Below are positions 10,489 to 19,661 of a stretch of DNA of 48,507 nt, piece after piece; the first letter of the stretch is position 1, and every line of letters begins with the position of its first letter. A program made the translations under genes and the position numbers. Source of the stretch: Mnemiopsis leidyi (Eukaryota > Ctenophora > Tentaculata > Lobata > Bolinopsidae); NCBI GenBank assembly GCA_000226015.1, contig JH157001.1:195651-244157 (forward strand), given 5' to 3'. Below the pieces are notes generated by a model. The model did not search any database, had not been told where the DNA came from, and saw nothing but the letters and a program-made list of their open reading frames with translations.

Positions 10489-11411
10489 GAGTTCTAGGTT
10501 TATTGATTTAAATGTCTTCATGCAGGACTGATTAGCTCTTTGGGAAGTCCACTGGAATATCTTAGAGTTAGATTACAGTGTTATATATAAGCGAGACTAA
10601 TTTTGACACAAGATTTTGTTCGAAACAACATTACGGCAATACCTGAACAAGAAAGTGAAAACCAAAATTCAGACATAGCCATAATCAAGCTTGCAGCATG
10701 AAGTTATAACGTGTGCATGAAGTTAAAACGTGTGCTGAGGTTCAACAAATTTGGTGATAAATGATTGATCCTAGGTAAAAGTAAGTGGTAGAGAGTTTTC
10801 CGATTCAATAATTCAAAGACGCTAACCTTAAGTACAAGGTATCGGTGGGTCAACCTAGTTTACAAATGTTGTCAACACTGAGCTAAAGAACAATTATGCG
10901 CAATAGACACAGCAATGCTAAAGAAGAATTATATTATCCCCAACCCCGGATACGGTAGCGAGGTTAGGAAGCAAAGATCGACAAATCTGCATAAAAAGGA
11001 GGTCACTGTTCACACGACACATGGGAAACATTTCCTACGAGACAACTTGTTAGCGATAGGACGGCCATCATATTGAGAAAGTCGCCTTAGTTACATTATC
11101 CAACGCGACTTACAAAACGAACAATATTGTAATAAATATATTACTCGCTCTTAATTTACGCGCAGTCAGTAATGCGCGCCGCTTATTTTCAAAAATCTGA
11201 TAAATCTAGTTGGCTTGTAAGTTGCAGTCTATTTACACATTAAAGATTTAAATAAATTTTCATGAATGATAATAGGAGTTTCTTAAATGATGAGGCTCGG
11301 GGCTTTTGGGTGCAGGCGCTTTCACCGCCGCGCGGCTGCTAAACTTTTTTATTTGTTATTGTCGAGGTGTTACCCGAATCGCGCGAGAATCGTACATTGT
11401 AGCTTAGCTTA

Positions 11412-11497
11412 GCTCTTGTCTGACTTCGTCCGACCCTCATTCGAAGCGAATATGGGAATGAAATGACAGGAGGGTGCGCGCTGCCGTACAACTTAGC
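11412..11497 (+). repeat. dispersed ~75-bp element, copy 2
   Basis: The same unit as at 9812-9895, here in the spacer of the large inverted repeat: CTTGTCTGACTTCG, GACCCTCATTCGAAG, GGAGGGTGCGCGCTG, GTACAACTT. Confidence 0.8.
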
Positions 11498-11595
11498 TCT
11501 TCTCCTAGCGAGAGGACCATTAGACGGTTATAATTTTGTCAAGTTATAGTATATATATATCCCGGTATCACTTTTTAAACCAATGTAACCTTGAT

Positions 11596-11685
11596 GCTTG
11601 ACAAGATTATATCCGTTTATTGTCGCGGTGATACCCGACTCTCGCAGCTCAAAGCTGAATGGCTGTAGTCGGATATAATCTCGTC
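11596..11685. repeat. small inverted repeat with GATTATATCCG ends
   Basis: CTTGACAAGATTATATCCG at the left faces CGGATATAATCTCGTCAA at the right, about 90 bp in all. A further copy of the end, TTGACGAGATTATATCCG, lies near 10115, so this may be the terminal inverted repeat of a small element nested in or forming the fold-back spacer. Confidence 0.65.
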
Positions 11686-12388
11686 AAATAGACTGCAACT
11701 TACAGGCCAACTAAACTTCTCCAATTATTGCAATTTTCAAAATTATACGGCGCGCACTGCGCGTAAATTAAGAACGAGTAATATGTTTTTTACAATATTG
11801 TCCGTTTTCTTAGTCGCGTTGGATAATGTAACTAAGGCGACTTTCTCAATATGATGGCCGTCCTAACGCTAACAAGTTGTCTCGTAGGAAATGTTTCCCA
11901 TGTGTCGTGTGAACAGTGACCTCCTTATCATGCAGATTTGTCGATCTTTGTTGAAGAATTGCTTCCTTACCTCGATACCGTATCCGGGGTTGGGGAGAAT
12001 CTTATTTTTCTTTAGCAATGCTGTGTCCATTGCGCATAATTGTCCTTTAGCTCAGTGTTGACAACATTTGTAAACTATGTTGTCCCATCGAAATCTTGTA
12101 CTTAAGGTTAGCGTCTTTAAATTGTTAAATCGTAAAACTTTCAATCACCAAATTTGTTTAACCACAGCACACGTTTTAACTTCATGCTGCAAGGTTGATC
12201 ATGTTTATGTCTGAATTTTGGTCCTCACTTTCTTTCTCAGGTATTGCCGTAATATCTAATCAGCTTTGCACGTTGTTTCGAACAAAATCTTGTGTCAAAA
12301 TTAGTCTCAACTAAGTAATTTTGTTCTACTTTTATTGCTAATTTAAAAAGTTTAATCGATTTACATACTGACCATAATTGAAACCAGG

Positions 12389-13720
12389 ATGGTGCTGATA
12401 ACGGAGGATTTGATTAGAAAACGTGCCGAACACAACGAGGGTTTGATATACTCGCTGGAAGAAATCAGTTTACATCAAAGTGATATCGAAAAGATTGAAA
12501 ACATCGATAAATGGTGCAGAGATTTAAAAATATTGTACCTTCAGAGCAACCTTATTGACAAGATCGAAAATGTCGGAAAGTTAAAGCAACTTGAATACCT
12601 GAACCTGGCTCTGAACAACGTAACCAAGGTGGAAAACTTGGAAAAGTGCGAATGTTTAAGAAAGCTAGATCTGACCGTCAATTTTATTGCTGAACTGACA
12701 TCTATAGAATCTTTGAAAGGCAACGAGTTTCTACAGGAAATGTACATGACTGGAAATCCTTGTGCAAAATTTGAAAATTACAGAGAGTACGTGATAGCTA
12801 CTCTTCCTCAAATTCAAAGATTGGACGGCATAGACGTCACCAACACCGAGCGACTTGAAGCGATACAGAGCTTAAAATCTATCAGGGAATCAATCTTGTT
12901 TCAGCAGGAAGATTATTTCATTCAGCAACAGAAGACAAAGGAAGGAACTGGTGGTCGGTGGTACACAGACATCGGGGCAGAAACAGATTCTACTTCCTCA
13001 ACCAAACCTATCAGTGAGCTCAGTCCTGAGGAATTAAAACAGAGAAATGATGAATTTTGGAAAACTCCGGTAGAAAACACGCCAGAAACGCGCAAAGCGA
13101 TACACAAAAAGTTGGAGGAAGACAAGGCAGCAATTGAAGAGCAGAGGAAGGGAGTGAGATCAAACCAAGTACCTAAACGGGAAACAGTACTCGAGCGAGA
13201 CGGCAAACGGCTGAACCTCAATCAAGCTAAGTGGCCATTCCGGTTAGACGATTCAACAGACGTAAACTCGATAAAGTTAGAGGTGACTCTTCCTAAATAT
13301 CTGTCTACTCACAATATAGACGTTGACGTGCAGCCCAGATACGTCAAAGTTGAGGCTGAAAGTAGAACTTTTCAGCTTGTTTTGAATCAGGAAATTTGTC
13401 CGGACAAGAGTTCGTGTCAGCGATCTCAGTTGACTGGAGTTTTAGTGTTAACGATGCCAACTGCTAAACAGACGATTGTTCCAGAAAAAGTTAAAAAACA
13501 GTCCTTCAGAGAAGAGAATTCTAAATTTGTTAAGAAGCAAACTTCCAAAACTACGGCTTTTCTCGAGGTTGATCCTACCAAAAAGTCAGACTTGGACTTT
13601 GGTAACATTGTTAACAATTCATTAAAATCTAAGCCATTATCAGCCAAACGGACAGTTATCAAAGAAAAAGTAGTTTCTGATGATTTTGTTGATGATCCAG
13701 ATGTGCCACCTTTGTTATGA
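12389..13720 (+). CDS. DNAAF11: dynein axonemal assembly factor 11 (LRRC6/TILB)
   Basis: DNAAF11 acts in the cytoplasm in pre-assembly of outer and inner dynein arms. The single 443-residue frame starts MVLITEDLIRKRAEHNEG, the typical family opening. It carries four to five leucine-rich repeats at about residues 20-115, an LRR cap (MTGNPCAKFENYREYVI) at about 120-160, a basic coiled region around 200-270, and a CS/p23-like domain at about 285-375 (KLEVTLPKYLSTHNIDVDV). The length is close to the usual 460 or so. There is no intron in the coding region. The ATG follows an AG (AAACCAGG), so a 5' UTR intron or trans-splice acceptor is possible. It is the first of four co-oriented ciliary genes. 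The promoter region abuts the large inverted repeat. Confidence 0.97.
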   Translation: MVLITEDLIRKRAEHNEGLIYSLEEISLHQSDIEKIENIDKWCRDLKILYLQSNLIDKIENVGKLKQLEYLNLALNNVTKVENLEKCECLRKLDLTVNFIAELTSIESLKGNEFLQEMYMTGNPCAKFENYREYVIATLPQIQRLDGIDVTNTERLEAIQSLKSIRESILFQQEDYFIQQQKTKEGTGGRWYTDIGAETDSTSSTKPISELSPEELKQRNDEFWKTPVENTPETRKAIHKKLEEDKAAIEEQRKGVRSNQVPKRETVLERDGKRLNLNQAKWPFRLDDSTDVNSIKLEVTLPKYLSTHNIDVDVQPRYVKVEAESRTFQLVLNQEICPDKSSCQRSQLTGVLVLTMPTAKQTIVPEKVKKQSFREENSKFVKKQTSKTTAFLEVDPTKKSDLDFGNIVNNSLKSKPLSAKRTVIKEKVVSDDFVDDPDVPPLL

Positions 13721-14012
13721 TTTTTGGAAGCTTTTGTCTATCGCTCGTTGTTGTTCATGTAGAAAAATGACTTCAGATAGGCATATTTTGGGCCTAACTT
13801 GAAAATTTATTATTTTGACGGGTATTGCTTTGTGTATTGTATGATTTATAATTTCATGTTTTATTATTTGCCGGTAATTTTTTATCTCCAAATGATAACA
13901 GACTGGTTAACAATTATATTTGTTGCTATTTGAGATAAAGTTAGCTTTTTGTGGCAATTACTTGATGCGTATTATTTTGAGAGGCTCCACTAACCGCAAA
14001 CCACTCAGGAAT

Positions 14013-17000
14013 ATGATAGAAGTACAAAGATCAGAACCAGAGCAGCTGTCGCTCAAACAGCAGATCGCACAGAGACGCCGTGACCTCAATGTAACAACAG
14101 ACACCATTGCCAGTGAATCAGCGCTACGCGAGCGGGAAATCCTGGAAGATTCCTTGTCAAAATCTCGGAGTTTAGAAAGCAGCAAACTGGTTAGTAGCAT
14201 GATGCAGAGACGGCAGATGCGTAAACAAACCTTGGATCAGAGTTTAGGGAAAAGTTTGAGAACTGAAGGTGGCATCCCCAGTATTCCCACCATCAATGTC
14301 GAGGATCAGGATCTTGACAAATCTCAACTCAAACCGCTGTCATCGTCTGTTAATCTTAGTGCGTCAATACGAGACCGGCTGAAGGATCGAGCTAAGATTC
14401 AGCAAGACAGTGCGATGCAGAAGGAACCCGTCAGAAAGTTGCGTGGTTTAAGAAATCGGGATCTTCAGACCAGGTTTGATATCGAGTCTGAGGACAGTGG
14501 AGCTCCAGAGGAAAGACCTGCTGGGGACGATGAGATCACAGAGGATCACACTGAGTCTGCAAACCAGTCGACCACTTCTTTGCGTTGGAAAATGATGGCT
14601 AAACGGGGTAAAATAGCTGAAGAGCCCGAAGAGAAAATCGACGAATATTCATTTTTTACAAAAGTCTATGAGCCCGTTGGTTCTCATGAAAAGCAGCCCA
14701 AAAAGTCGACACTGATATTACCGGAAGTTGACGACACAAACTTCGCACAGTACGACAGTCTTTATGTCATCACGAAGCCAGAAGTGGTTAATCGGGACGC
14801 TTCCCTACGATTATTCATTCCGACAGCTGCACCAGCTGAGACAGTCACCCTCCACGGGGGCGCGCCTTGCTTCCTGGACGACGAGGGAATCTACGTGGGA
14901 GAACCTCCGGGGGTGAACTCCAGTAACTGGAACAAGATGGAACAAAGGCTTGTTCAGACAGAAGGGGGGAAGAAGTGGTTCGGAATTGACGGCAACATGA
15001 TCGTTGCGCCTGATCCTCTCAAACAAATCTCCTCGCGTCCCATGATAGATTTCGAGGTAGATCCCACAATCCAGCGGAAAGGTAAATGCATCTCTCTCAC
15101 TCAGACCGGTAAGTTTATTGGTGAAAGTAGTGTCAATCAGTTGTCTGTCAACATCTCTCAGGTCCAATTTTCTCATCACCCTCTGTTCTCTAAAGAGCAC
15201 GTACTTGTTTCTCAGCTGCGCGACTTGTACACGCAGTACACTTCTCGACAGCGTCACAACCTAGCCTCTCATCTTGGGGATCGTCTCCAGTCGTTGAGGA
15301 ATGCTGTACAGGAACTGAAGTACACCCTTGGAGCTAAACCGTGGGACATGAGCAAGCCTTTTAACAAGGACTGTGTGGCAAACTTGGAGGATTACAGCGA
15401 GGAGATAAGGAATGTTCGAGAAATGTGGGATATCGAGTGCTTGAAGGACAAAAACATGATCAGGAATATTCTTACTGTTTGGAAAGAGATAAAGAGTCTG
15501 AGGGAGTCACAGGGATTTATAGCGACAAACGCCAAGATTCTTGTTTACAAGGAGCAAACCAACTTCGCAAAAGAGGATAAAGTATGGCAAAAGCAGATTA
15601 AGTCTACTTTTGAGGAGAAGAAAGAAGAATTAGTGGCTGAATACGATGTCAAGATGAAAATTCATGCGAACGAAATGGCCGAATGGAAGATGCAAGCTCG
15701 AGAAATAAAGAAGAAGATGAAATCTGACAAGAAAAAAGATGCAGCAGCCGCGGAGGAAGGTGAAGAAACAGCAAACACGGGGGTTCTACCTCCTAAACCA
15801 GTAGCCCCCGCCAAACCCCAGACAAGTAGCCTTCTGAACGAGATCCAAAACAACGCCGTCAAATGTAGAAAAGTGCCCGGAGACCCCATCCTAACGATCG
15901 AACTGACACACACTGTGACCATCACTCCGATTGAGGAATGTCCGCCTACCGAACAAAAACGTAGGAAGGATATCGTTAAGTCATCATACTACGGTAAACT
16001 TTTCTACAACAACTCCGAAGTGACACGGACACCTAACGTCAATCTAACGTCGGATTTCAGTCTGAGTTTTGGCGAGACCGCCTGTCTGCAAGTTGTTCAC
16101 TGGCCCGAGAGCATCAAGTTCGAGTTGTGGGGCGTTTCTGAGAAGCTCTCCGAGATCTTTCTTGTCATCCCGCCAAATGATCGGCATACCGGAAATGCCG
16201 AATTGGATTCCTTGGAATTCAGTTCAAGTCACAAAGTAACCTACCCCAACTCTACGGCTGTTGGTAGTGGTGTTCCAGAAACTGCGGATGGGAGGATCCT
16301 GCTAACTTCTGGAAAACTGGTCGGCTCGACTGCGTGGGTCAAAGATAGCAGCGGAAAGATCCTCGCTCCCGCCCGACAAGATATAGCAGCATCATTTGGA
16401 CGTGCGGATCCTATCCACTCAATCGGGGCCAGAAGTTTAAATGACATGGAGAAAGTAATCCAATGGATCAGCGAAGCTAAACTTGATCCAAACGATCCAC
16501 GAAACGCCCCGCTGCTCCACCTGATGAACAAGACACGTAAAGACGCTCCCTCAGAAAGTAAATACTTCCGGCTAGATCACCTGGAAAAAAGCACTTACTT
16601 CGTCTCCAACGAGGAGATGGAAAACGATCGGAGGTTCCGTCTCTTGTCACTCCGGAGTCAGGGGGTCCCGGAGTACAAGCCCATGAAGATGGTGCCGCTG
16701 TACTCGTCGGAAGTGACCCACTTTGAGTACACCCAGACGGAGAGGGAAGAGAAGGTGTCGCTGAAGGAGGAGGGCGATGTGTTCGAACATCACCGTGCTG
16801 CGGTAGTTCGGTTTATGAAGGAGATACAAGAGAAGATAGCATCTAGATCCCGTAAAGTGAGGCCTGTGTTGGAACTGTCTGATGTGGTGGTGGAGGATCA
16901 GGTTCCTGATATCAGCACTTTAGGGAGGAGCATTGCCAAACTTTTGGAACCACGACACCCGCTCAGACCTCAACGTAAGGAGAGAAAGAAGGTTACCAAC

Positions 17001-18728
17001 CAAGCTGTCGGTATTAGCAAAGTTGATCTTCTGATCAACGTCTCGCAGGCTCAGTGTCTACCGATCAGAAGAAGAACTGCCGGTACCGAACAGAGAATAA
17101 ACCTGGATCCAAACACCGCCCGATCCACCATTCAACTGCGACCGTTCGTGGAAGTTACATTCCAGAGGAAGAGCGTGGTGACCCACGTGGCGGACGGTCC
17201 CAATCCTCATTGGAACCAGGAACTGGTACTTCCGCTTAACGTGATCAACAACGAATTTTCTGCCAACAATCTCAGAGAAATCTCCGACATTGTCTATTTC
17301 AATGTCTTCGACGAGTTGATTGTCGACATTTTGCAGGATGACCGGCTAAGAGACACAAATATTCATCAGAGGTTGGAAAGAAGGTGGCTTGGAAGTTTCC
17401 AGATTCCCTTCTCCACAATTTACCTAAACTCTCGGATAGAAGGAAAGTTCAAGCTAAACGTACCCTCCACTCTGATGGGATACAACAAGGACCACGGTCT
17501 GCTCCCTCAGTTTAGCTCCGAGATGTTGATGTCTCAAACCAGCTTGACAGGACAATCCCTGACGGACAAAAACAGTTATCTGACGATATTCATCACGGTG
17601 GAACCCCCTCTGGCACCACAACCTCCACTTCGCGAAGTATTTGAAACAAACGAGGAGCCCCGCTTGATCAGGGCAGCTGCAGCCTGGGAACTCCTCTACA
17701 ACGGGAAATACGGGGCACGTAACGTTAGGAGCTTAGTTACCGACGTTAACGGGAAGAGTGTCTTCATCACCCGCTACATCAGCCCCCAGAACCCCCCGCA
17801 TGACCTGGTTCCTGAGGACAGAACCTCCAGAACCAACCTGACTGTTCTACAGAAGATCGCCAAGTTTGTGTCCCTTATTCCCTACTACCAGGACAGCATC
17901 GCCTTCTCCGGATCTTGCGACATCTGGGCAACATCCGAGCTGTTCCTGAAGATGTTGGCTGGAGATGAAGAAGAACATGCAATATTGCTGTGTAACTACT
18001 TCCTACACATGGGTATAGACTCCTACATCATCAAGGGTGTTGGTATTCCTGAGGGAGAGACGTGTTACGTCCTCACGAAACTCCCGGAAGGTACGGTCCT
18101 GTGGAACCCCTCCACCGGAGATTACCACCCTCAGTCTCGACCCTACCACTCCCTTGTCAGTGTTCACTTCTGTTTCAACAACGAGAACATTTGGGCTAAC
18201 ACTCAACTCTATGACGATCCTGGTCGGCTCGACTTCAACTTTGGGAATTCTAAAAGCTGGAAACCGTTCTTTAGTGGACGGGAAAATCCTCGACTTTCCA
18301 CGGTGCAAATATCCAGGTTGGACTACATTGAGACGAACTTATCAGCAATACAAACTTTAGAAAGCAACCTGGAGAAGATGTTGATGGACAAGATGATGGA
18401 GTGGAGAGAGAGACACGTGACCCGATGGAACAGACACTGCCGGGTGGTTATGAGACAGCTCCTACCACGGTTGGAGGCAGGGACTCTCTCAGAGGAGGAC
18501 CAAACCAGCGCCATGTCCGAGATCATGAGTTCGCACAACGTTACAGGGTTCCCCATCAACATGAGGTACTCAGATGCGAGCACCATTATTGAGACTGTCT
18601 TCAGTACCAATGTGCATGTAGCTGAGGATCCCCAGGTTGAGTTTGCTATGGCGGTCTACATTCACCCCTACGCAAACAATGTCCTGTCTGTCTGGATTTA
18701 TGTGGGTACCCTAACTAAGAAATATTGA
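14013..18728 (+). CDS. CC2D2A: CC2D2A, transition-zone protein, intron-free
   Basis: CC2D2A is a transition-zone protein of the tectonic/MKS complex at the ciliary base; human mutations cause Joubert and Meckel syndromes. The frame gives 1571 residues from ATG 14013 (MIEVQRSEPEQ), or 1587 from ATG 13965; the family is about 1620. The later start is preferred because an acceptor-like CACTCAG lies just before it. Visible parts: disordered N-terminus; conserved FLDDEGIY and RRWFG-like (KKWFGIDGN) blocks; coiled coil at about 460-585; a C2-like block at about 650-710 (YYGKLFYNNSEVTRT); a C2 domain from about 1000 (VEVTFQRK, GPNPHWNQEL); a transglutaminase-like region near 1314 (AGDEEEHAILLCNYF); and the conserved end YIHPYANNVLSVWIYV. 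No frameshift or stop interrupts 4.7 kb without introns, which is unusual for this gene in animals. Confidence 0.98.
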   Translation: MIEVQRSEPEQLSLKQQIAQRRRDLNVTTDTIASESALREREILEDSLSKSRSLESSKLVSSMMQRRQMRKQTLDQSLGKSLRTEGGIPSIPTINVEDQDLDKSQLKPLSSSVNLSASIRDRLKDRAKIQQDSAMQKEPVRKLRGLRNRDLQTRFDIESEDSGAPEERPAGDDEITEDHTESANQSTTSLRWKMMAKRGKIAEEPEEKIDEYSFFTKVYEPVGSHEKQPKKSTLILPEVDDTNFAQYDSLYVITKPEVVNRDASLRLFIPTAAPAETVTLHGGAPCFLDDEGIYVGEPPGVNSSNWNKMEQRLVQTEGGKKWFGIDGNMIVAPDPLKQISSRPMIDFEVDPTIQRKGKCISLTQTGKFIGESSVNQLSVNISQVQFSHHPLFSKEHVLVSQLRDLYTQYTSRQRHNLASHLGDRLQSLRNAVQELKYTLGAKPWDMSKPFNKDCVANLEDYSEEIRNVREMWDIECLKDKNMIRNILTVWKEIKSLRESQGFIATNAKILVYKEQTNFAKEDKVWQKQIKSTFEEKKEELVAEYDVKMKIHANEMAEWKMQAREIKKKMKSDKKKDAAAAEEGEETANTGVLPPKPVAPAKPQTSSLLNEIQNNAVKCRKVPGDPILTIELTHTVTITPIEECPPTEQKRRKDIVKSSYYGKLFYNNSEVTRTPNVNLTSDFSLSFGETACLQVVHWPESIKFELWGVSEKLSEIFLVIPPNDRHTGNAELDSLEFSSSHKVTYPNSTAVGSGVPETADGRILLTSGKLVGSTAWVKDSSGKILAPARQDIAASFGRADPIHSIGARSLNDMEKVIQWISEAKLDPNDPRNAPLLHLMNKTRKDAPSESKYFRLDHLEKSTYFVSNEEMENDRRFRLLSLRSQGVPEYKPMKMVPLYSSEVTHFEYTQTEREEKVSLKEEGDVFEHHRAAVVRFMKEIQEKIASRSRKVRPVLELSDVVVEDQVPDISTLGRSIAKLLEPRHPLRPQRKERKKVTNQAVGISKVDLLINVSQAQCLPIRRRTAGTEQRINLDPNTARSTIQLRPFVEVTFQRKSVVTHVADGPNPHWNQELVLPLNVINNEFSANNLREISDIVYFNVFDELIVDILQDDRLRDTNIHQRLERRWLGSFQIPFSTIYLNSRIEGKFKLNVPSTLMGYNKDHGLLPQFSSEMLMSQTSLTGQSLTDKNSYLTIFITVEPPLAPQPPLREVFETNEEPRLIRAAAAWELLYNGKYGARNVRSLVTDVNGKSVFITRYISPQNPPHDLVPEDRTSRTNLTVLQKIAKFVSLIPYYQDSIAFSGSCDIWATSELFLKMLAGDEEEHAILLCNYFLHMGIDSYIIKGVGIPEGETCYVLTKLPEGTVLWNPSTGDYHPQSRPYHSLVSVHFCFNNENIWANTQLYDDPGRLDFNFGNSKSWKPFFSGRENPRLSTVQISRLDYIETNLSAIQTLESNLEKMLMDKMMEWRERHVTRWNRHCRVVMRQLLPRLEAGTLSEEDQTSAMSEIMSSHNVTGFPINMRYSDASTIIETVFSTNVHVAEDPQVEFAMAVYIHPYANNVLSVWIYVGTLTKKY

Positions 18729-19661
18729 CACGTTTTTGTTTTAGTGGGTATGTTGTATTTGATGATTAATGATATTTTGTTTTATATGTATTGCTAAGTT
18801 AGTTTTCTAGTTCAGTTGATGGTTTAATTCATGATATTTTGCTCTTGACTCTAAGTGTGGTTTTAAGCTTTTTGTAATGGTAAGTGTGCTGATTTTCTAC
18901 AATTTTCACGAAAGCTGAATGAGCTGCACTGCAGCAATTAGTAGGTATTTGAGCTATGTTGCTACTTAATTTCAATGTATGGGCTTTGTGGTCTAGTCCT
19001 CCTTATATCTACTATACAGTTTATACAGCTAAACTCTAAGCAGTTTTTGGCACGTTGTTAAAATTAAATTATGCTCGCTACCCAAAGTAGCTTTTTTTTA
19101 TTAACTTTAGCTGATTTATGAATGAAATCGTGAAGGTTGACTAGATATGAATAAACTGAGCAGAACAACTTGAAATTTGACATGATGAAATAATCAAATC
19201 ATACCAGTCACTTCATAAGGGGATACTCTGAGTGATGAAGTTTGTACAGCTTTTTGAAGAGTTTTGTATAAAGTGTTCAGTTTAATGAATTTCACTGCTC
19301 CGCTGAATGTTTTGCTTGATGATCTCTTAAGCAGAAATAATTAGTAGAACGACACATAATGTGCTATCTGTGCTGATGTATATTTTCTTGATTTGACGGC
19401 TGATTTTGTAATAGCTTGCTTCGTTTTAACTGACTGTAATGTATTATTATTTGACATTTTTCATATCATGAAGTTCATTTATCTACTATGTCATCGTGTA
19501 TTACTGATCTTTTTGATTTCCTTTTTTCCAGTTGAAAGATAAAACTTCCGTCGTACAAGTGAAGCAAAATTCCTCTTTAGATTTTGCATCTATAGACTAT
19601 CCATACAGCTGGCGAGTCACATTCTAACGACACATTCATGCAGGTCTAGAATGAACTAGGT
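18729..19661. other. CC2D2A to CFAP45 spacer with UTRs
   Basis: This AT-rich stretch has no supported coding frame. AATAAA at 19150-19155 may end CC2D2A transcripts. TTTTTTCCAG at about 19531 is a good splice acceptor and may begin a CFAP45 5' UTR exon. Confidence 0.6.
19150..19155 (+). terminator. possible polyadenylation signal of CC2D2A
   Basis: AATAAA lies about 420 bp after the CC2D2A stop. Use is inferred. Confidence 0.35.

Larger units (their letters stand above)
10593..12308. mobile_element. large inverted repeat, fold-back type element
   Basis: The left arm (about 10593-11234) and right arm (about 11686-12308) are imperfect reverse complements over roughly 620-640 bp. Examples: GAGACTAATTTTGACAC at the left matches GTCAAAATTAGTCTC at the right; CCCAACCCCGGATACGGTA matches TACCGTATCCGGGGTTGGG; AAATAGACTGCAACTTACA closes the spacer. 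The 450-bp spacer has its own repeat ends (GATTATATCCG / CGGATATAATC) and a dispersed 75-bp unit. No transposase was seen. The right arm ends about 80 bp before the DNAAF11 start codon. Confidence 0.88.
8470..12388. other. repeat-rich intergenic region between homeobox gene and DNAAF11
   Basis: No coding gene is supported. 8470-9800 looks like 3' UTR and plain AT-rich sequence. 9800-10480 holds a dispersed 75-bp element, GC-rich palindromic blocks and a 17-bp array running into the assembly gap. 10593-12308 is a large inverted repeat. Confidence 0.8.

Noticed and set aside
12922-13221. Antisense frames under DNAAF11, CC2D2A, CFAP45 and EFHC1, for example this one.
   Set aside because: They mirror strong coding frames on the plus strand and show no independent motif.
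13920-14012. Use of the upstream in-frame extension as the CC2D2A N-terminus.
   Set aside because: The first codon there is TTG. An ATG exists at 13965, but the stretch is unlike the family and an acceptor-like AG precedes the ATG at 14013. Kept only as an alternative.
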